Part shown: positions 34,590 to 46,423 of the stretch, piece by piece
How the letters are laid out: each line of letters starts with the position of its first letter
How positions within the stretch are numbered: the stretch's first letter is position 1
Assembly: GCF_046630445.1 (NCBI RefSeq)
Contig: NC_092340.1
Location: forward strand, 367,063,001 to 367,127,000
DNA from: Rutidosis leptorrhynchoides
Lineage: Eukaryota; Streptophyta; Magnoliopsida; Asterales; Asteraceae
DNA: 64,000 nt
Reading direction: 5' to 3'
Position numbers and translations under genes: made by a program
Notes under the pieces: generated by a model
The model's database searches: none
What the model saw: the letters and a program-made list of their open reading frames with translations, nothing else
Told to the model about the DNA's origin: nothing

Positions 34590-36401
34590 CCTTAGAAGCA
34601 TTAAAAACAAATAAACTGCCCGAGATGGGACTCGAACCAGCAAACTCTCGTTACCCTGAAAACTCCCCTAACCATTCATTTACTTCAAATTTTCTGATTT
34701 ATATTCGGTATTTATTCTATATAATCCGTACTATTTTGGCCCAACATCAATTCATTTACGGCCCAACAGCTAATTCCTACTTCCAAATGAAGCCCTCTAG
34801 TCGGTAAGCCCAATCACAGTTGACCCAATTTATTTCAGCCCACCCAGACCTGTTGTTAAATAAATAAAAAACTTTGCTGTGGCCTGGTTTCGATCCTGTG
34901 ACCTCTCGATCAATAAACACCCTTCCAACCATTACTCTATTAAATTATTCTTGTATCATGTTGCTTAATTAACTATTTATTATTTATGAACTGTTCAATC
35001 ATCATCAACATCCTATAATCATCATCGACTAACACCACAGGACATTAACACCATCGTCATTATCATTCATCATTATAACCATAATCATATCTTAACATCA
35101 CTACATCATACAATCTTCATCATCATAATTCTATATTCTCTTCATCAATATCATCATCGATCTCATTTCACCATCACCATTATAACACTATCATCTTAAT
35201 ACTAACATCATTTCATAAAATCATGAACATAACATCATCATTGTTGTATCATCATCGCCATAATCCTCCACGGTTACATCATCATCAGAATAAATTCATC
35301 GTATTACTTTGATCACAACAAAATTTCTTACGGCTTAGTCAGTATCATCGTCTTTATCATCCTAACCCTCCAACATCAACACCATAAACATTATAATATC
35401 ATAAACCTTTTTGTCACTAGCTTTTACGAGCATCCATTATGTTCACTAAAAAAAATACATCGGCCCACTTGTTGTTAATCAAATTCATTTAATAAACCTT
35501 GTATTTCTAGATAAAGTGCAAGTAGGACTAGCTTTTCTATCATTCATTGCACAGCAGAATAAAGATAACAATTATATGCTTTTAAAACTAACTAGTGGGT
35601 GAGTGGGGTTCTGTTTAACATACATGTCGGCCAGGAGCAAAAATATATCCCAAAGAAGTCAATCCATCATTCTTTAACATCTTTTGATATCCTAACATTC
35701 TCATCATTAACATCACGCCCATCATCATAGTTTGTTGTAACAGGAAACGAAACAAGGACAGTTGCTGCAGCAGGGATAGTCTCGTGATTTTATGTATGTG
35801 TTCTAATGGTGCCTTTTGGTAAAACAGTCAGGTAGAGCAGCTGTACATAGCTGCAATTGCAGTTTGGTTTGTCGTGGTTATTGGTTACAAAATAGAAAGG
35901 CAGAAAGTAGATTGTAGACGAAGTAGTAGTGGGGTCTCGGTGGTTGTTTTGTTCGAATAGTAGAGGAATAGAGAGGAAGGAAAATGGTGATTGTTATGGT
36001 TGTTTAAAGGTAATAATTTGTGGTGGTTGATAGTGATTTTAAGCAGGAAAGAAATTGAGTAGGTGGTGGGTTTGGTTTTTAAAGGTGAAGGTTAAATGAG
36101 TTTGTGCGATTTGAAGGGTGTTCGTAGATGGTGGAGTTAGGATGGTTATAAGATGGTTGTCGATGGTTGAAACCATAAAGAAATAACATCAACAAGGGTG
36201 GTTGATGGTCTAGATCATACCAGAAATGAAGAAGGGTGAGTCACTATGAAGATGGTGAATTTGGGCTTGATCGAATTAGATGGTGATTTGGTTGGTTGTT
36301 TTCTAAACGGTTTTAGATGGTGGAAGATAAACAATGGTCGAAAGTGGTTACTAGTTGTAATAGAAGTGAAAAAGAAATTGAATAAATGGGTTCGGTATGC
36401 A

Positions 36402-36485
<84 letters not shown>

Positions 36486-37172
36486 TATAATAGAATAACA
36501 TATAATATGTTAATCAATAGTAGGAAAATGTGAGATGCCAATTAGAAACAGAAAGATACAGGAAATTAGTTTGTCTTCTTTAGACATAAAAGTCGTAGTA
36601 ACACTAGTGGATGATTTAAAGTGGTGATGAGATGGTAACATGAAGGTGATCTATTGGTATGGGTAGGGATGCATCAACATACATACACGGGTAAACAGGA
36701 AAAAGAACAATTAATTAAAAAGTTGATTTAATTTCTAACTAATTTTGTTTGTTTTTATATTTAATATTAATAATAAATAAATATAAATATAGTAATAATA
36801 ATAATACTTTTAATCTTATTAATAATAATATTAATAACAATGATAATATTAAATATTAGTAATAATTTTAATAATGATATTAATTATAATAATATAACAA
36901 ATTAATATTAAAACATAATTTACTTTACAAGTAATAGTTTTTATTACGATGTATATTATTATATTTCAATTTAATATTTATATATGTAAATAGATATATA
37001 CATATTTATTTACAATTATTTGTTTGTGAATCATCGGGAACAGTCGAAAGTCCAATTGATTCATGAAAATAGTTCAAAAATTTTTGAGACGCAACATAAC
37101 GGACTTTGCTTATCGTGTCGAAACATCTAAAGATTAAGTTTAAATTTGGTCGAAAATTCCCGGGTCATCACA
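33102..37172 (-). mobile_element. Solo LTR, family B, inside A copy 2 LTR
   Basis: On the - strand it starts TGTGATGACCCGGG (37172) and ends GGGTCTCTACA (33102), 4071 bp. ATAGG lies on both sides (33097-33101 and 37173-37177). Removing it recreates GAGTTATAGGTTTAACC, as seen uninterrupted at 14090. No PBS, PPT or pol is inside. It contains ATT/AAT microsatellites, a (TA)n run and tRNA-like boxes at 34627-34674. Confidence 0.92.
36404..36480. repeat. (TA)n microsatellite in solo B LTR
   Basis: About 38 TA units. The YIYIYI reading frame over it is not a gene. Confidence 0.9.
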
Positions 37173-37849
37173 ATAGGTTTAACCTATATATATTATCAAA
37201 TCATAATAATAGACCACAAGATTTCATATTTCAATATACATCCCATACATAGAGATAAAATTCATTCATATGGTGAACACCTGGTAACCGACATTAACAA
37301 GATGCATATAGAATATCCCCATCATTCCGGGACACCCATCGGACATGATAAAATCGAAGTACTAAAGCATTTCAAATTCCAGAATGGGGCTTGTTGGGCC
37401 CGATAGATCTATCTTTAGGATTCGCGTCAATTTGGGGGTCTGTTCCCAAATTCTTAGGCTACCAAGCTAAGAAGGGGCATATTCGGCTTCGATCATTCAC
37501 CCATATAATGTAGTTTCATTTACTTATGTCTATTTCGTAAAACATTTATAAAATTGCATGTATTCTCATCCCAAAATATTAGATTTTAAAAGTGGGACTA
37601 TAACTCACTTTCACAGATTTTTACTTCGTCGGGAAGTAAGACTTGGCCACTGACTGATTCACGAACCTATAAAAATATGTACATAAATATCAAAGTATGT
37701 TCAAAATATATTTACAACACTTTTAATACATTTTGATGTTTTAAGTTTATTAAGTCAGCTGTCTTTGTTAGTAACCTACAACTAGTTGTCCAAAGTTAGA
37801 TGTACAGAAATAAATTGATATATATTATCTTGAATCAATCCACGACTCA

Positions 37850-38074
37850 GTGTATACACGTCTCAGGATAGATCATAATTCAAAGTATATATATTTTTGG
37901 AATCAACCTCAACCCTGTATAGCTAACTTCAACATTACTGCATATAGAGTGTCTATGGTTGTTCCAAATAATATATATACATGGGTCGATATGATATGTC
38001 AAAACATTTGCATACGTGTCTATGGTATCCCAAGATTACATAATATATTAGAATACATGTATAATACAATATAA
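37850..38074 (+). other. LTR-embedded ORF, antisense to A, 74 aa (copy 2 5' LTR)
   Basis: Same frame as 14765-14989, differing at a few residues. Antisense to the LTR. No domain recognised. Confidence 0.3.
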
Positions 38075-39685
38075 GTTAGCAAGGATATGATTTGTATGGA
38101 ATTGTAACAATATTTCCCGTAGCTACAACAATCAAAAATATCCAATCTTGTTTTACCCATAACTTCTTCGTTTTAAATCCGTTTTGAGTGAATCAAATTG
38201 CTATGGTTTCATATTGAACTCTATTTTATGAATCTAAATAGAAAAAGTATAGGTTTATAGTCAGAAATACGGGTTACAAGTCATTTTTGTAAAGGTAGTC
38301 ATTTCAGTCGAAAGAACGACGTCTAGATGACCATTTTGGAAAACATACTTCCGCTTTGAGTTTAACCATAATTTTTGGATATAGTTTCATGTTCATAATA
38401 AAAATCATTTTCCCAAAAGAAAAACTTTTAAATCAAAGTTTATCGTAGTTTTTAATTAACTAACCCAAAACTGCCCGCGGTGTTACTACGACGGCGTATA
38501 TCCGAATTTACAGTATTTTTCATGTTTCCAGGTTTTAAATCATTAAGTTAGCATATCATATAGATATAGAACATGTGTCTAGTTGATTTTAAAATTCAAG
38601 TTAGAAGGATTAACTTTTGTTTGCGAACAAGTTTAGAATTAACTAAACTATGTTCTAGTGATTACAAGTTTAAACCTTCAAATAAGGTAGTTATATATAT
38701 ATGAATCGAATGATGTTATGAACATCATTACTACCTCAGGTTTTGTGGATAAATCTACTGTAAATGAGAAAAATAGATCTAGCTTCAAAGGATCCTTGGA
38801 TGGCTTGAAAGTTCTTGAAGCAGAATCATGACACGAAAACAAGTTCAAGTAAGATTTCCACTCGAAATAAGATTGTTATAGTTATAGAAATTGAATCAAA
38901 GCTTGAATATGAGTATTACCTTGTATTAGAAAGATATCTTACTGTAAATAAGAAATATTTCTTGAGGTTGGATGATCACTTTACAAGATTGGAAGTAAGC
39001 TAGCAAACTTGGAAGTATTCTTGATTTTATGAAACTAGAACTTATAGAATTTATGAAGAACACTTAGAACTTGAAGATAGAACTTGAGAGAGATCAATTA
39101 GATGAAGAAAATTGAAGAATGAAAGTGTTTGTAGGTGTTTTTGGTCGTTGGTATATGGATTAGATATAAAGGATGTGTAATTTTGTTTACATGTAAATAA
39201 GTCATGAATGATTACTAATATTTTTGTAATTTTATGAGATATTTCATGCTAGTTGCCAAATGATGGTTCCCACATGTGTTAAGTGACTCACATGGGCTGC
39301 TAAGAGCTGATCATTGGAGCGTATATACCAATAGTACATACATCTAAAAGCTGTGTATTGTACGAGTACGAATACGGGTGCATACTAGTAGAATTGTTGA
39401 TGAAACTGAACGAGGATGTAATTGTAAGAATTTTTGTTAAGTAGAAGTATTTTGATAAGTGTATTGAAGTCTTTCAAAAGTGTATGAATACATATTAAAA
39501 CACTACATGTATATACATTTTAACTGAGTCGTTAAATCATCGTTAGTCATTACATGTAAATGTTGTTTTAAAACCTTTAGGTTAACGATCATGTTAAATG
39601 TTGTTAATCCATTGTTTATTATATCTAAAGAGATGTTAAATTATTACATTATCATGATATTATGATGTATTAATATATCTTAATT

Positions 39686-39688
<3 letters not shown>

Positions 39689-39738
<50 letters not shown>
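39689..39738. repeat. (TA)n microsatellite in A LTR
   Basis: 25 TA units. The same LTR position in the 3' LTR has only a short run near 16582, so the two LTRs of this element differ in repeat length. Confidence 0.85.
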
Positions 39739-39742
<4 letters not shown>

Positions 39743-40094
39743 TAAATGTCGTTACAACGATAATCGTTACATATATGCCTCGTTTCGAAATCATTAATTT
39801 AGTAGTCTTGTTTTTACATATGTAGTTCATTGTTAATATACTTAATGATATTTTTACTTATCATAATATCATGTTAACTATATATATATCCATATATATG
39901 ACATCATATAGTTTTTACAAGTTTTAACGTTCGTGAATCACCGGTCAACTTGGGTGGTCAATTGTCTATATGAAACCTATTTCAATTAATCAAGTCTTAA
40001 CAAGTTTGATTACTTAACATGTTGGAAACACTTAATCATGTAATTATCAATTTTATTTAATATATATAAACATGAAAAAGTTCGGGTCACTACA

Positions 40095-41068
40095 AACTTG
40101 GTCAAGTTTGACTTTTGTTGACTTGCATGAACTTGTTGACTTTGTGTTGACTTTTTGCTAATTCGTTGAGTCAGTCTGAGCACTAGGACTACGTGTGCAC
40201 TATGAGTTGACATAGTGTGGTAATCTAAACTTACTTGAACAATATAATTGCTTAGGTTGCGTTTTACGATTGTAATCGTCTGGTTTACTCACTACTGTTG
40301 ACTAGCTTTTACGTGAGTCAACAGTCCCATTTACTTTTCTTTTTGGGATAACATGTTATTTCAAACAGTTTTACAAATTAGGCACGAGTACTTAAATGAA
40401 TATACATATGATTTTGATAAAAACGCCCTTAGCTTGAATATATCAATTACTTACGTAAGCCCGACTTATAGGGACAAATCCGTTAGGTTTGACAAACCTC
40501 ACCCCAACAAACAGGGGTGCTTATTTAGTTGTAACTTGTACACTTAATCGGTGTATGCTATATAAGGTAAAGGAATATGCGTAGCGCATTAGCTATTCGC
40601 AGGTTAAAGCTTTATATTCAAGTGCTCATAACATATGTATAACTTTTACTTTGCTTTGAACGAAATCTTGTGGCCTAACTTACGATAAATGATTTACTAA
40701 ATCTGTATATTCACTCAACAATTTTGTTTACCTTTTCGCATGTTTATATCTCAGGTTCTTAGAGGTTTGCTTCCGCTGTAATTGATGACTACTTGCTTGG
40801 TTGCATGATATGGATGGGAGTCCATCATTTCTTATATCAAAAACTTTACACTCGCATTGAAAACTTTTTTTACTTTAAATAATGTTTGAGATTATTTGTG
40901 ATGGTCATTAACGTTAAATTATTTTCGAATTACTTTACATTTAATGGCAATGTTTATTAAACTTTAATGCGAATGCTTTTCGAAAAACGTCTCATATAGA
41001 GGGTGTGACCGTTAACTATGAGATCAAAGTTAATACGCTGTTAGTGGATTCTGACGGGGTATTAAATA
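40095..41068 (+). repeat. Right part of family-D LTR
   Basis: Continues 12568-13699 after the AACTT duplication. It holds the modules shared with A, B and C LTRs in the same order: TTTTACAAATTAGGCACGAGT, GCATGTTTATATCTCAGG, TTGCTTCCGCTGT, ATGGGAGTCCAT, and AAAACGTCTCATATAGAGG near the end. It is followed by a PBS, which marks the 3' end near 41066. Confidence 0.65.
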
Positions 41069-41080
41069 TGGTATCAGAGC
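41069..41080 (+). promoter_or_regulatory. Primer binding site (tRNA-iMet), family D
   Basis: TGGTATCAGAGC, perfect complement of the initiator-Met tRNA 3' end. The leader that follows includes GCATTAGTGTGTC, as in A and C. Confidence 0.9.
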
Positions 41081-41275
41081 TTAACAGTTACCTAGGGTTA
41101 GGCTGCATTAGTGTGTCGGACTATATGTCACATTCTTGGGTCTAAAGTGTAACAGTAGGCTAGCTTGAACTACATAGGCTATAGTTACCCTAATTGCTGA
41201 GTTACTCTATTTGATATCTAACTTTGATGATATAGTTTGCTTATGTACTAACTTGGTGTTTTTCTTGAGTGTTAG

Positions 41276-41581
41276 ATGCCTTCTTCCAATCTCATTATTC
41301 TTAACGATTCTGACACTGAATCCGAGGAAACGGTACAAACACAAGGTGGTCCGGAGCACGAGACTGAGGATGACATTATGTCTGCACCTGGGGAGGAATC
41401 TGAATCCGAAGAGGAACCTGAAGAGGATATGGAGGAGGATCCGAAAGAAGAGCCTGAAGAGGATTCCGAAGAGGATCCGGAGGAGGAACCCGAGGAGGAT
41501 CCTGAGGAGGATCTAGTCCTGAAACATGAACTGGAAAAGCCTATTTCACCTCCAACTACTACGGGTGCGCTACCGAGGTGA
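41276..41581 (+). CDS. Acidic ORF1 of family D, 101 aa
   Basis: Starts MPSSNLIILNDSDTESEE at the first ATG after the D leader. Glu/Asp/Pro repeats follow (EEPEEDPEEEPEEDP), ending ALPR-stop. Similar acidic tracts occur in the N-terminal leader proteins of Asteraceae Tekay-like elements (recalled). It corresponds in position to A ORF1 and C ORF1. Immediately after the stop the D element ends abruptly in a fragment of another retrotransposon, so the natural C-terminus may be lost. Confidence 0.55.
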   Translation: MPSSNLIILNDSDTESEETVQTQGGPEHETEDDIMSAPGEESESEEEPEEDMEEDPKEEPEEDSEEDPEEEPEEDPEEDLVLKHELEKPISPPTTTGALPR

Positions 41582-42297
41582 AACTTTGCCTCATGTTTAA
41601 CTCTTGACACTAGCTGCATAATGGGTTTACTTCAAATTGTGTGCCATTATCGCTAACTCTCTCATTAGGTATCCCGAATTTTCATACTATGCTTTCCTAC
41701 ACGAAATCACAAATATGCTTACTTGTTATCTTCTGCAAAGGTTTGGCTTCTACCCATTTTATGAAAAAGTCATTTGTGACTACCAAGTACTCAGAATTTC
41801 CAGCGCCTGTAAGGAAAGCGCCCACAATATCGATGGTCCATTTGTAGAATGACCAAAGCGACGCAATAGGTATCATTGGATTTTGGGGTGTTATACTGAC
41901 TCGCACATGATGCTGGCAATATTCCTGGAAAATCCTTATCCTCTCAGATGCATCAGCGTATATCCTTGGCCAATAATATCCTAGCCTTATGATTTTTTTC
42001 AGTTACCATCCTATAGCCTGAGTGTAAGCCGTACAAACCTTTGTGAACCCCATCTATGGTTGCTTCAGCCTCTTTAGGTCCATTGTATCGCAGACTCGCT
42101 CCCAAGTAAGAGTTTCTGTATAAGATGTCACCCATTAGTTCATACATTGCTGCCTTGACTCTGACTTTGCATGCGTCTTTCTCGTCTTGCGGTAAGGATC
42201 TTGTTTTTAAGAATTCGATGATGTTAGTCATCCAGTTGTTTTCTTTCTCTTTTACAGAGGCGGCGATTGGTTCAAGTTCACTAGAATTCTAATAACG
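41582..42297 (-). pseudogene. Tat/Retand-like Ty3 integrase fragment
   Basis: Reading leftward: a linker (ELEPIAASVKEKENNW), RSLPQDEKDACKVRVKAAMYELMGDILYRNSYLG, a decayed His/Cys zone, then the core with WTIDIVGAF (first D) and WVEAKPLQKI. A frameshift leads to CKFGIPNERVSDNGTQFE (second D) and ELNMRQSF at the left edge. The block with Glu is missing. This differs from the chromovirus integrases elsewhere in the window and resembles non-chromoviral Ty3 (Tat/Ogre/Retand) elements. Confidence 0.75.
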
Positions 42298-43129
42298 CTT
42301 AAATTATACATGTTTTTATAATAATTTTATAGTGTGTTATCCTGGTATTTTAAGTATTTTCTAATCTAATTATTATTGATTCTTGTAAAAGGTATTTTAA
42401 TGTTTTGGTTTAGTAAATGTGTTGAAACAGGATAAAAACAGGAAAAAGAAGAAAATTCAAGATAGCCGACGCCCAGAGTGTCAAGAGTCGCCGGCTGTGA
42501 TGTGCAAAATGAAGAATGTTCCAGAATACGAAGTGACATGGAGATCAAGAAAAATTTTGTTACCGGCTATGGTTATTAATTTCGTATGCTTGAAGCTAAA
42601 GTCATCGAAGATAAGGAAATAGAATTCGAGTCTGATACAAAGAAACAAAAGCCGCCGACTATCTCTTGTAAAGCCGACGAATATGTTACTAATTATGGAA
42701 AACCGTACATGGGCCTCTAGTTACTTGGTGATCAATAAACGAGTTCTGGATGGATACGGATTACGAAAGCCGCCAGCTATTGAGCTAGACCCTCCGGCTA
42801 TTGAAGTTGAACCCCTCAACTTAAAGCACAACGTTTCGTAAGATAGATAGATAGATAGTTAGATAGATAGATGTGTGAGTTTGTCTTTTAAAAAAAATAA
42901 AAAATAAAATTAGATACTATACGATATACAATTGGACCTAGATCCAAATTAATGATCAACTACGTGAGGCCCAAGCAACCAATATTTTAAAACAAACTCC
43001 TTCGTTAGCCCAAGATCCTACAATTAGACCCTTTCACGATTCCCGCCACAATCTTACGCTACCATCTTCAACCCTAAATCCTACCCCCTTCAACCCTAAA
43101 TCAATCGTTCGTTCGTTTGTTCGTTCCAG
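42298..43129. other. Intergenic, probable repeat remnants, no gene
   Basis: Contains a short decayed frame (42419-42622, Lys-rich start) and GCCGACGCCC / GCCGGCTATG-like GC islands recurring every 80-150 bases, which suggests an old LTR. An (AGAT)n microsatellite lies at 42842-42873. From 43010 the sequence becomes C-rich with AACCCTAAAT motifs and looks like the 5' UTR of the next gene model. Confidence 0.4.
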
Positions 43130-44082
43130 ATGGAAATCGATACAAGTTACAGGTAAATTTCTATAATTGTAACTACAATACCTGTTTTTAATTAAAAATT
43201 CGCTTCAGTTTGTTGTAGCACAACACAACCGTAAAACCCTAACGAAAAAGATCTGAATTAGTTGATTTGACATCAACCAATTCAGCCTAATCTCAAACCA
43301 AACAGATTTAAAAAAATAAAAAATAATCTCAAACCAAACAGGATCGCCTAATTAAAACAGAAATTTAATTATTTATTTTTGTTTTCTTTTTATGTATGAT
43401 TTGAATCAAGAACACCACTGAATAGATAGATGTAATGGTCCAGAAAATTGGAATAAGAACACCACTCATAAGATTGAATGGAGGTTTAATTTACTTATTT
43501 TTGTTGAACAAATTGATTGATTGTAGCATAAAAGAAGAAAGAGCAAAGGATAAACGAATATCTGCAATTGACGATGATGATGGTTCCAAGAAATATAACA
43601 AAATCCCTAGAAAAGGTACGTGCATTATTATTTTTGTGGTCATTGTTATTGTTATTGTTATTGTTATTGTTACTAGGTTATAGTCGGCAAATTTGCGGGA
43701 TTAAAACATGAATTTGTATCCAATTTTGTTTGATAGTTTAAGAAATACATAACAGCTAATCATAGTACGGAGGAGTACTTTTTTGGACAAATAGCCCAAA
43801 AAGTTAACATAAACTACCAAATTTTTTCAATAAATGTAACGTTGATAATTTCGTGCTCAAAAAGGACTATAAACTCAAAATCGATACAAATGAGGGGAAT
43901 GTTAACCCTGAAACCGGAGTTGAAATCCATGTGGTAATACATGTCATTATGTCAATACATAAATAACGATAATTACATTAATATGTGCCATTAAAAATGA
44001 AACAAACTCAAAGGAATCAGATGGTTTGGACAATAACATTGTTGGAATCTACAACAGATAATTTTTTTCCTTGTTCAAACAT

Positions 44083-44148
<66 letters not shown>

Positions 44149-44693
44149 CTCTCTTCTTGTTATTCTTCAATTAATTTTAATTAGTACCAATTGATTGAAG
44201 GAGTTATTAACAATTTGAGTTGATTTATTGTTGTTGCAGGAAACATGCTAGATAAACAGATAGCACCAGCAACTCCAGCGACTGCGACTGATGCTGATTT
44301 AGGTACATACTTGCATACTTATTTTTGTCTCTTCTTTATTAATTAATAAACTAATCCCAATTAATAACATCATTGATTTATTGCAGCCAAAGAAAAACAC
44401 AAGTATAGGAAAGAAGAACGCCGTTTTAAGGACCCTAAATTATTATTAATGTCATTCAGTGAGTTTAAAAACCTACCCCATGCACAACAGTGAGTTTACT
44501 ATACTCTTTTGGTACTTTTTTATGGTTACTATTTTAATTATGACTAACTACCTACCTAATTGTGTTATCCTTACTAATTGATATATTGTAAACGAATATG
44601 GCTAACAGCACATTATCTTCTAAAATTACCGTGAGTATTCTTTCTTTCTATCAGTTTTTATTTATGTTTCCAATTTTATTCTAATTCTAATTC

Positions 44694-44754
<61 letters not shown>

Positions 44755-44875
44755 CCAATCATACTTACTTTTTCTTTATCGACAACGGTGTTGGCGATTT
44801 CATTGTAGTGTTAGTGCCAGGCTATTTCGAAACAAACTTGAACAGGTTCCTAAGGAACTTCGGTTTAGATTATAA
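43130..44875 (+). CDS. Candidate five-exon host gene, hypothetical small protein (114 aa)
   Basis: Exons 43130-43152, 43527-43615, 44240-44302, 44387-44489 and 44809-44875 join in phase from ATG to TAA, each with GT...AG introns (for example CAG/GTAAAT, TTGTAG, TTGTTGCAG, TTATTGCAG, ATTGTAG). The protein is charged: an Asp-rich stretch (AIDDDDG), an Ala/Thr/Pro linker, a Lys/Arg-rich helix (KEKHKYRKEERRFKDPK) and LLLMSFSEFKNLPHAQQ. The 5' flank has repeated AACCCTAAA boxes, common in plant promoters. Introns carry (TA)n tracts (44091-44146, 44697-44751). A possible 22-base cassette exon at 44609-44630 would break the frame. Family not recognised. Could be a truncated duplicate. Confidence 0.45.
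44697..44751. repeat. (TA)n microsatellite in intron
   Basis: About 27 TA units in the last intron of the candidate gene. A similar tract lies in intron 2 (44091-44146). Confidence 0.9.
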
Positions 44876-45737
44876 CTTATAATCATGAAGTTGACGTTTG
44901 GGGATGCATGCCTCTTGGACTAGAAGAAGTAAAATGGTTTGGTTGTATTTGATAATTGTTTAAAATAAATAGGTATTTTACTTATCATCATAGATGTGTA
45001 TTTTTTTTTTTTTCTCTCTTCCTATTTGATTTGATGAATGCTCAAAATAAAATGGTTTGTTGGTGTCTGTCATGTTTATAATCTGATCAAAATAAAATGG
45101 TTTTCACCCACTTGGTCTCTCTATAAGGAGCATTGTGTACACACTACACCACTAACTATATTGCCATATTGGAAGTGAAGTTATCTTTTCGCTACACTTG
45201 CTCATCAACAAGTTGAAGAAAGAAATTGCTTAATTATTTTACTTACTTGATGGTTGATGCAAAGAAAGACTCCTGATGAATGGAATGGAATGATTACATA
45301 AGTCAATAATTCAATTGTAACTTGGCCTTGTACTTGAGTGCTTGCATCTCATCGGAGTTTTTGTGTATCTACTTGTCCATCAAAAACTGTCATTGCGTTT
45401 GGCCATTTACCTCAGCAAACCGTAACCATCATCTACAACTTATTGATCCATTATCAACTATATTTATATCGACTATACTAGGTTTTAGAGCTTGTGCGTT
45501 GCACCGGTGTGTAAATAACCGTGCAAAATCAATTGAGTTTATCAAATAATTATGGAGTATTTTTTAGAGCTAATATTTTCAATAAAATGATGATAATTGA
45601 TAACATTACTAAATTGCTAACACTTTATAACATAGTTAGTGTATGGAGCCCGTGCATTATACGGTAGTTAAAAAAATAGTTAATCACTTTGCAATTTTAC
45701 TAGGTTTAGAACCCGTGTGTTGCACGGTGGATAAAAT
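44876..45737. other. Intergenic with GCCCGTG(C/T)GTTGCACGG motif copies
   Basis: First part is probable 3' UTR. From about 45475 the motif TTTTAGAGCTTGTGCGTTGCAC...GTGTGTAAATAACCGTGCAAAATCAATTGA occurs in spaced fragments. It returns at 45640-45735 and, after the hAT element, at 46430-46590, as an irregular tandem of units of roughly 80-200 bases. No gene seen. Confidence 0.45.
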
Positions 45738-46423
45738 TAGGGGTGTGCATTAAACGGTTTCGAGCACGAAACCGACCGAACCAAATTATTTTGGTTAAAG
45801 TGGGTTTGGCTTATTTAGTTTTGGTTTGATTTTCTGGTTTCACCCGAAAATATTAATGGTTATCGGTTTGTATTTGGTTTGTAAAATAATCATTTGGGTT
45901 CAAACCAAAAAACCGAAATATAGTACTACTATTTATGGTATATATATTGAATATTAAATATATTAAATATTTAATTTATTTTATCTATATTGATTTGGTG
46001 TAAAATTGAAACCATGTACCTAATATTTATCCATTACTCCCTGTGAATTTTTTGTACATGGAAACTTAGTTGCTACTGTTTTCGTTTTCATTTCTATGCT
46101 ACTAATTTTTTTGTACGGTTCGTTGATATAGTTTAGATTGTAAATGTAGGTTATAGTGCATGTTTTACATTAAATATTATATAAATTGTATACTTGTAGT
46201 TTAATCAATAAAATATGTTTGTTTTTCTTAAAAAAAAACTACACACTTTTTTTTATCAACGAGTTTAAAGTGGTTTAACCGAAATCGAACCATGTAAACT
46301 GATTTCTTATTTGGTTGAATTGGTTTGGTTTTGTTAAATTTGGTTCGGTTATTGGTTCTCAAAAATATTCTTGAAAACCGAATGAACCACATAAACCATA
46401 AACCAATCGAATGAACACCCCTA
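45738..46423. mobile_element. Non-autonomous hAT-like element with exact 8 bp TSD
   Basis: Ends TAGGGGTGTGCA and TGAACACCCCTA form inverted repeats with one mismatch. GATAAAAT is duplicated exactly on both sides (45730-45737 and 46424-46431), the 8 bp length typical of hAT transposition. The body (686 bp) has inverted, degenerate AACCGAA/TTCGGTT and TTTGGTTT motifs near both ends and AT-rich DNA in the middle. No transposase. Confidence 0.85.

Larger units (their letters stand above)
13700..40094 (-). mobile_element. Family-A element, copy 2, with two nested insertions
   Basis: Read on the - strand: 5' LTR (40094 to 32707, split by a solo B LTR), PBS, leader, acidic ORF1 (broken), F-box ORF, gag, protease, partial RT, then C-family DNA (28177 to 16964), then the 3' LTR (16963 to 13700). 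Identical AACTT lies outside both ends (13695-13699 and 40095-40099), which shows that the whole 26.4 kb grew inside one original insertion. RNase H, integrase, chromodomain and polypurine tract are gone. Confidence 0.9.
32707..40094 (-). repeat. 5' LTR of A copy 2, interrupted by a solo B LTR
   Basis: Reading leftward, TGTAGTGACCC (40094) to GGGACATTTCA (32707). Subtracting the B LTR and one TSD copy leaves about 3312 bp, which matches the other A LTRs. Confidence 0.92.

Noticed and set aside
34349-34807. 152-codon Ile-rich frame on the + strand and its - strand counterparts
   Set aside because: Product of (AAT/ATT)n repeats in the B LTR. All frames through such DNA stay open.
41211-41619. 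Arg-rich and Ser-rich alternative frames over D ORF1
   Set aside because: Out-of-frame readings of GAGGAT repeats. The acidic frame has a start just after the leader and matches ORF1 position in related elements.
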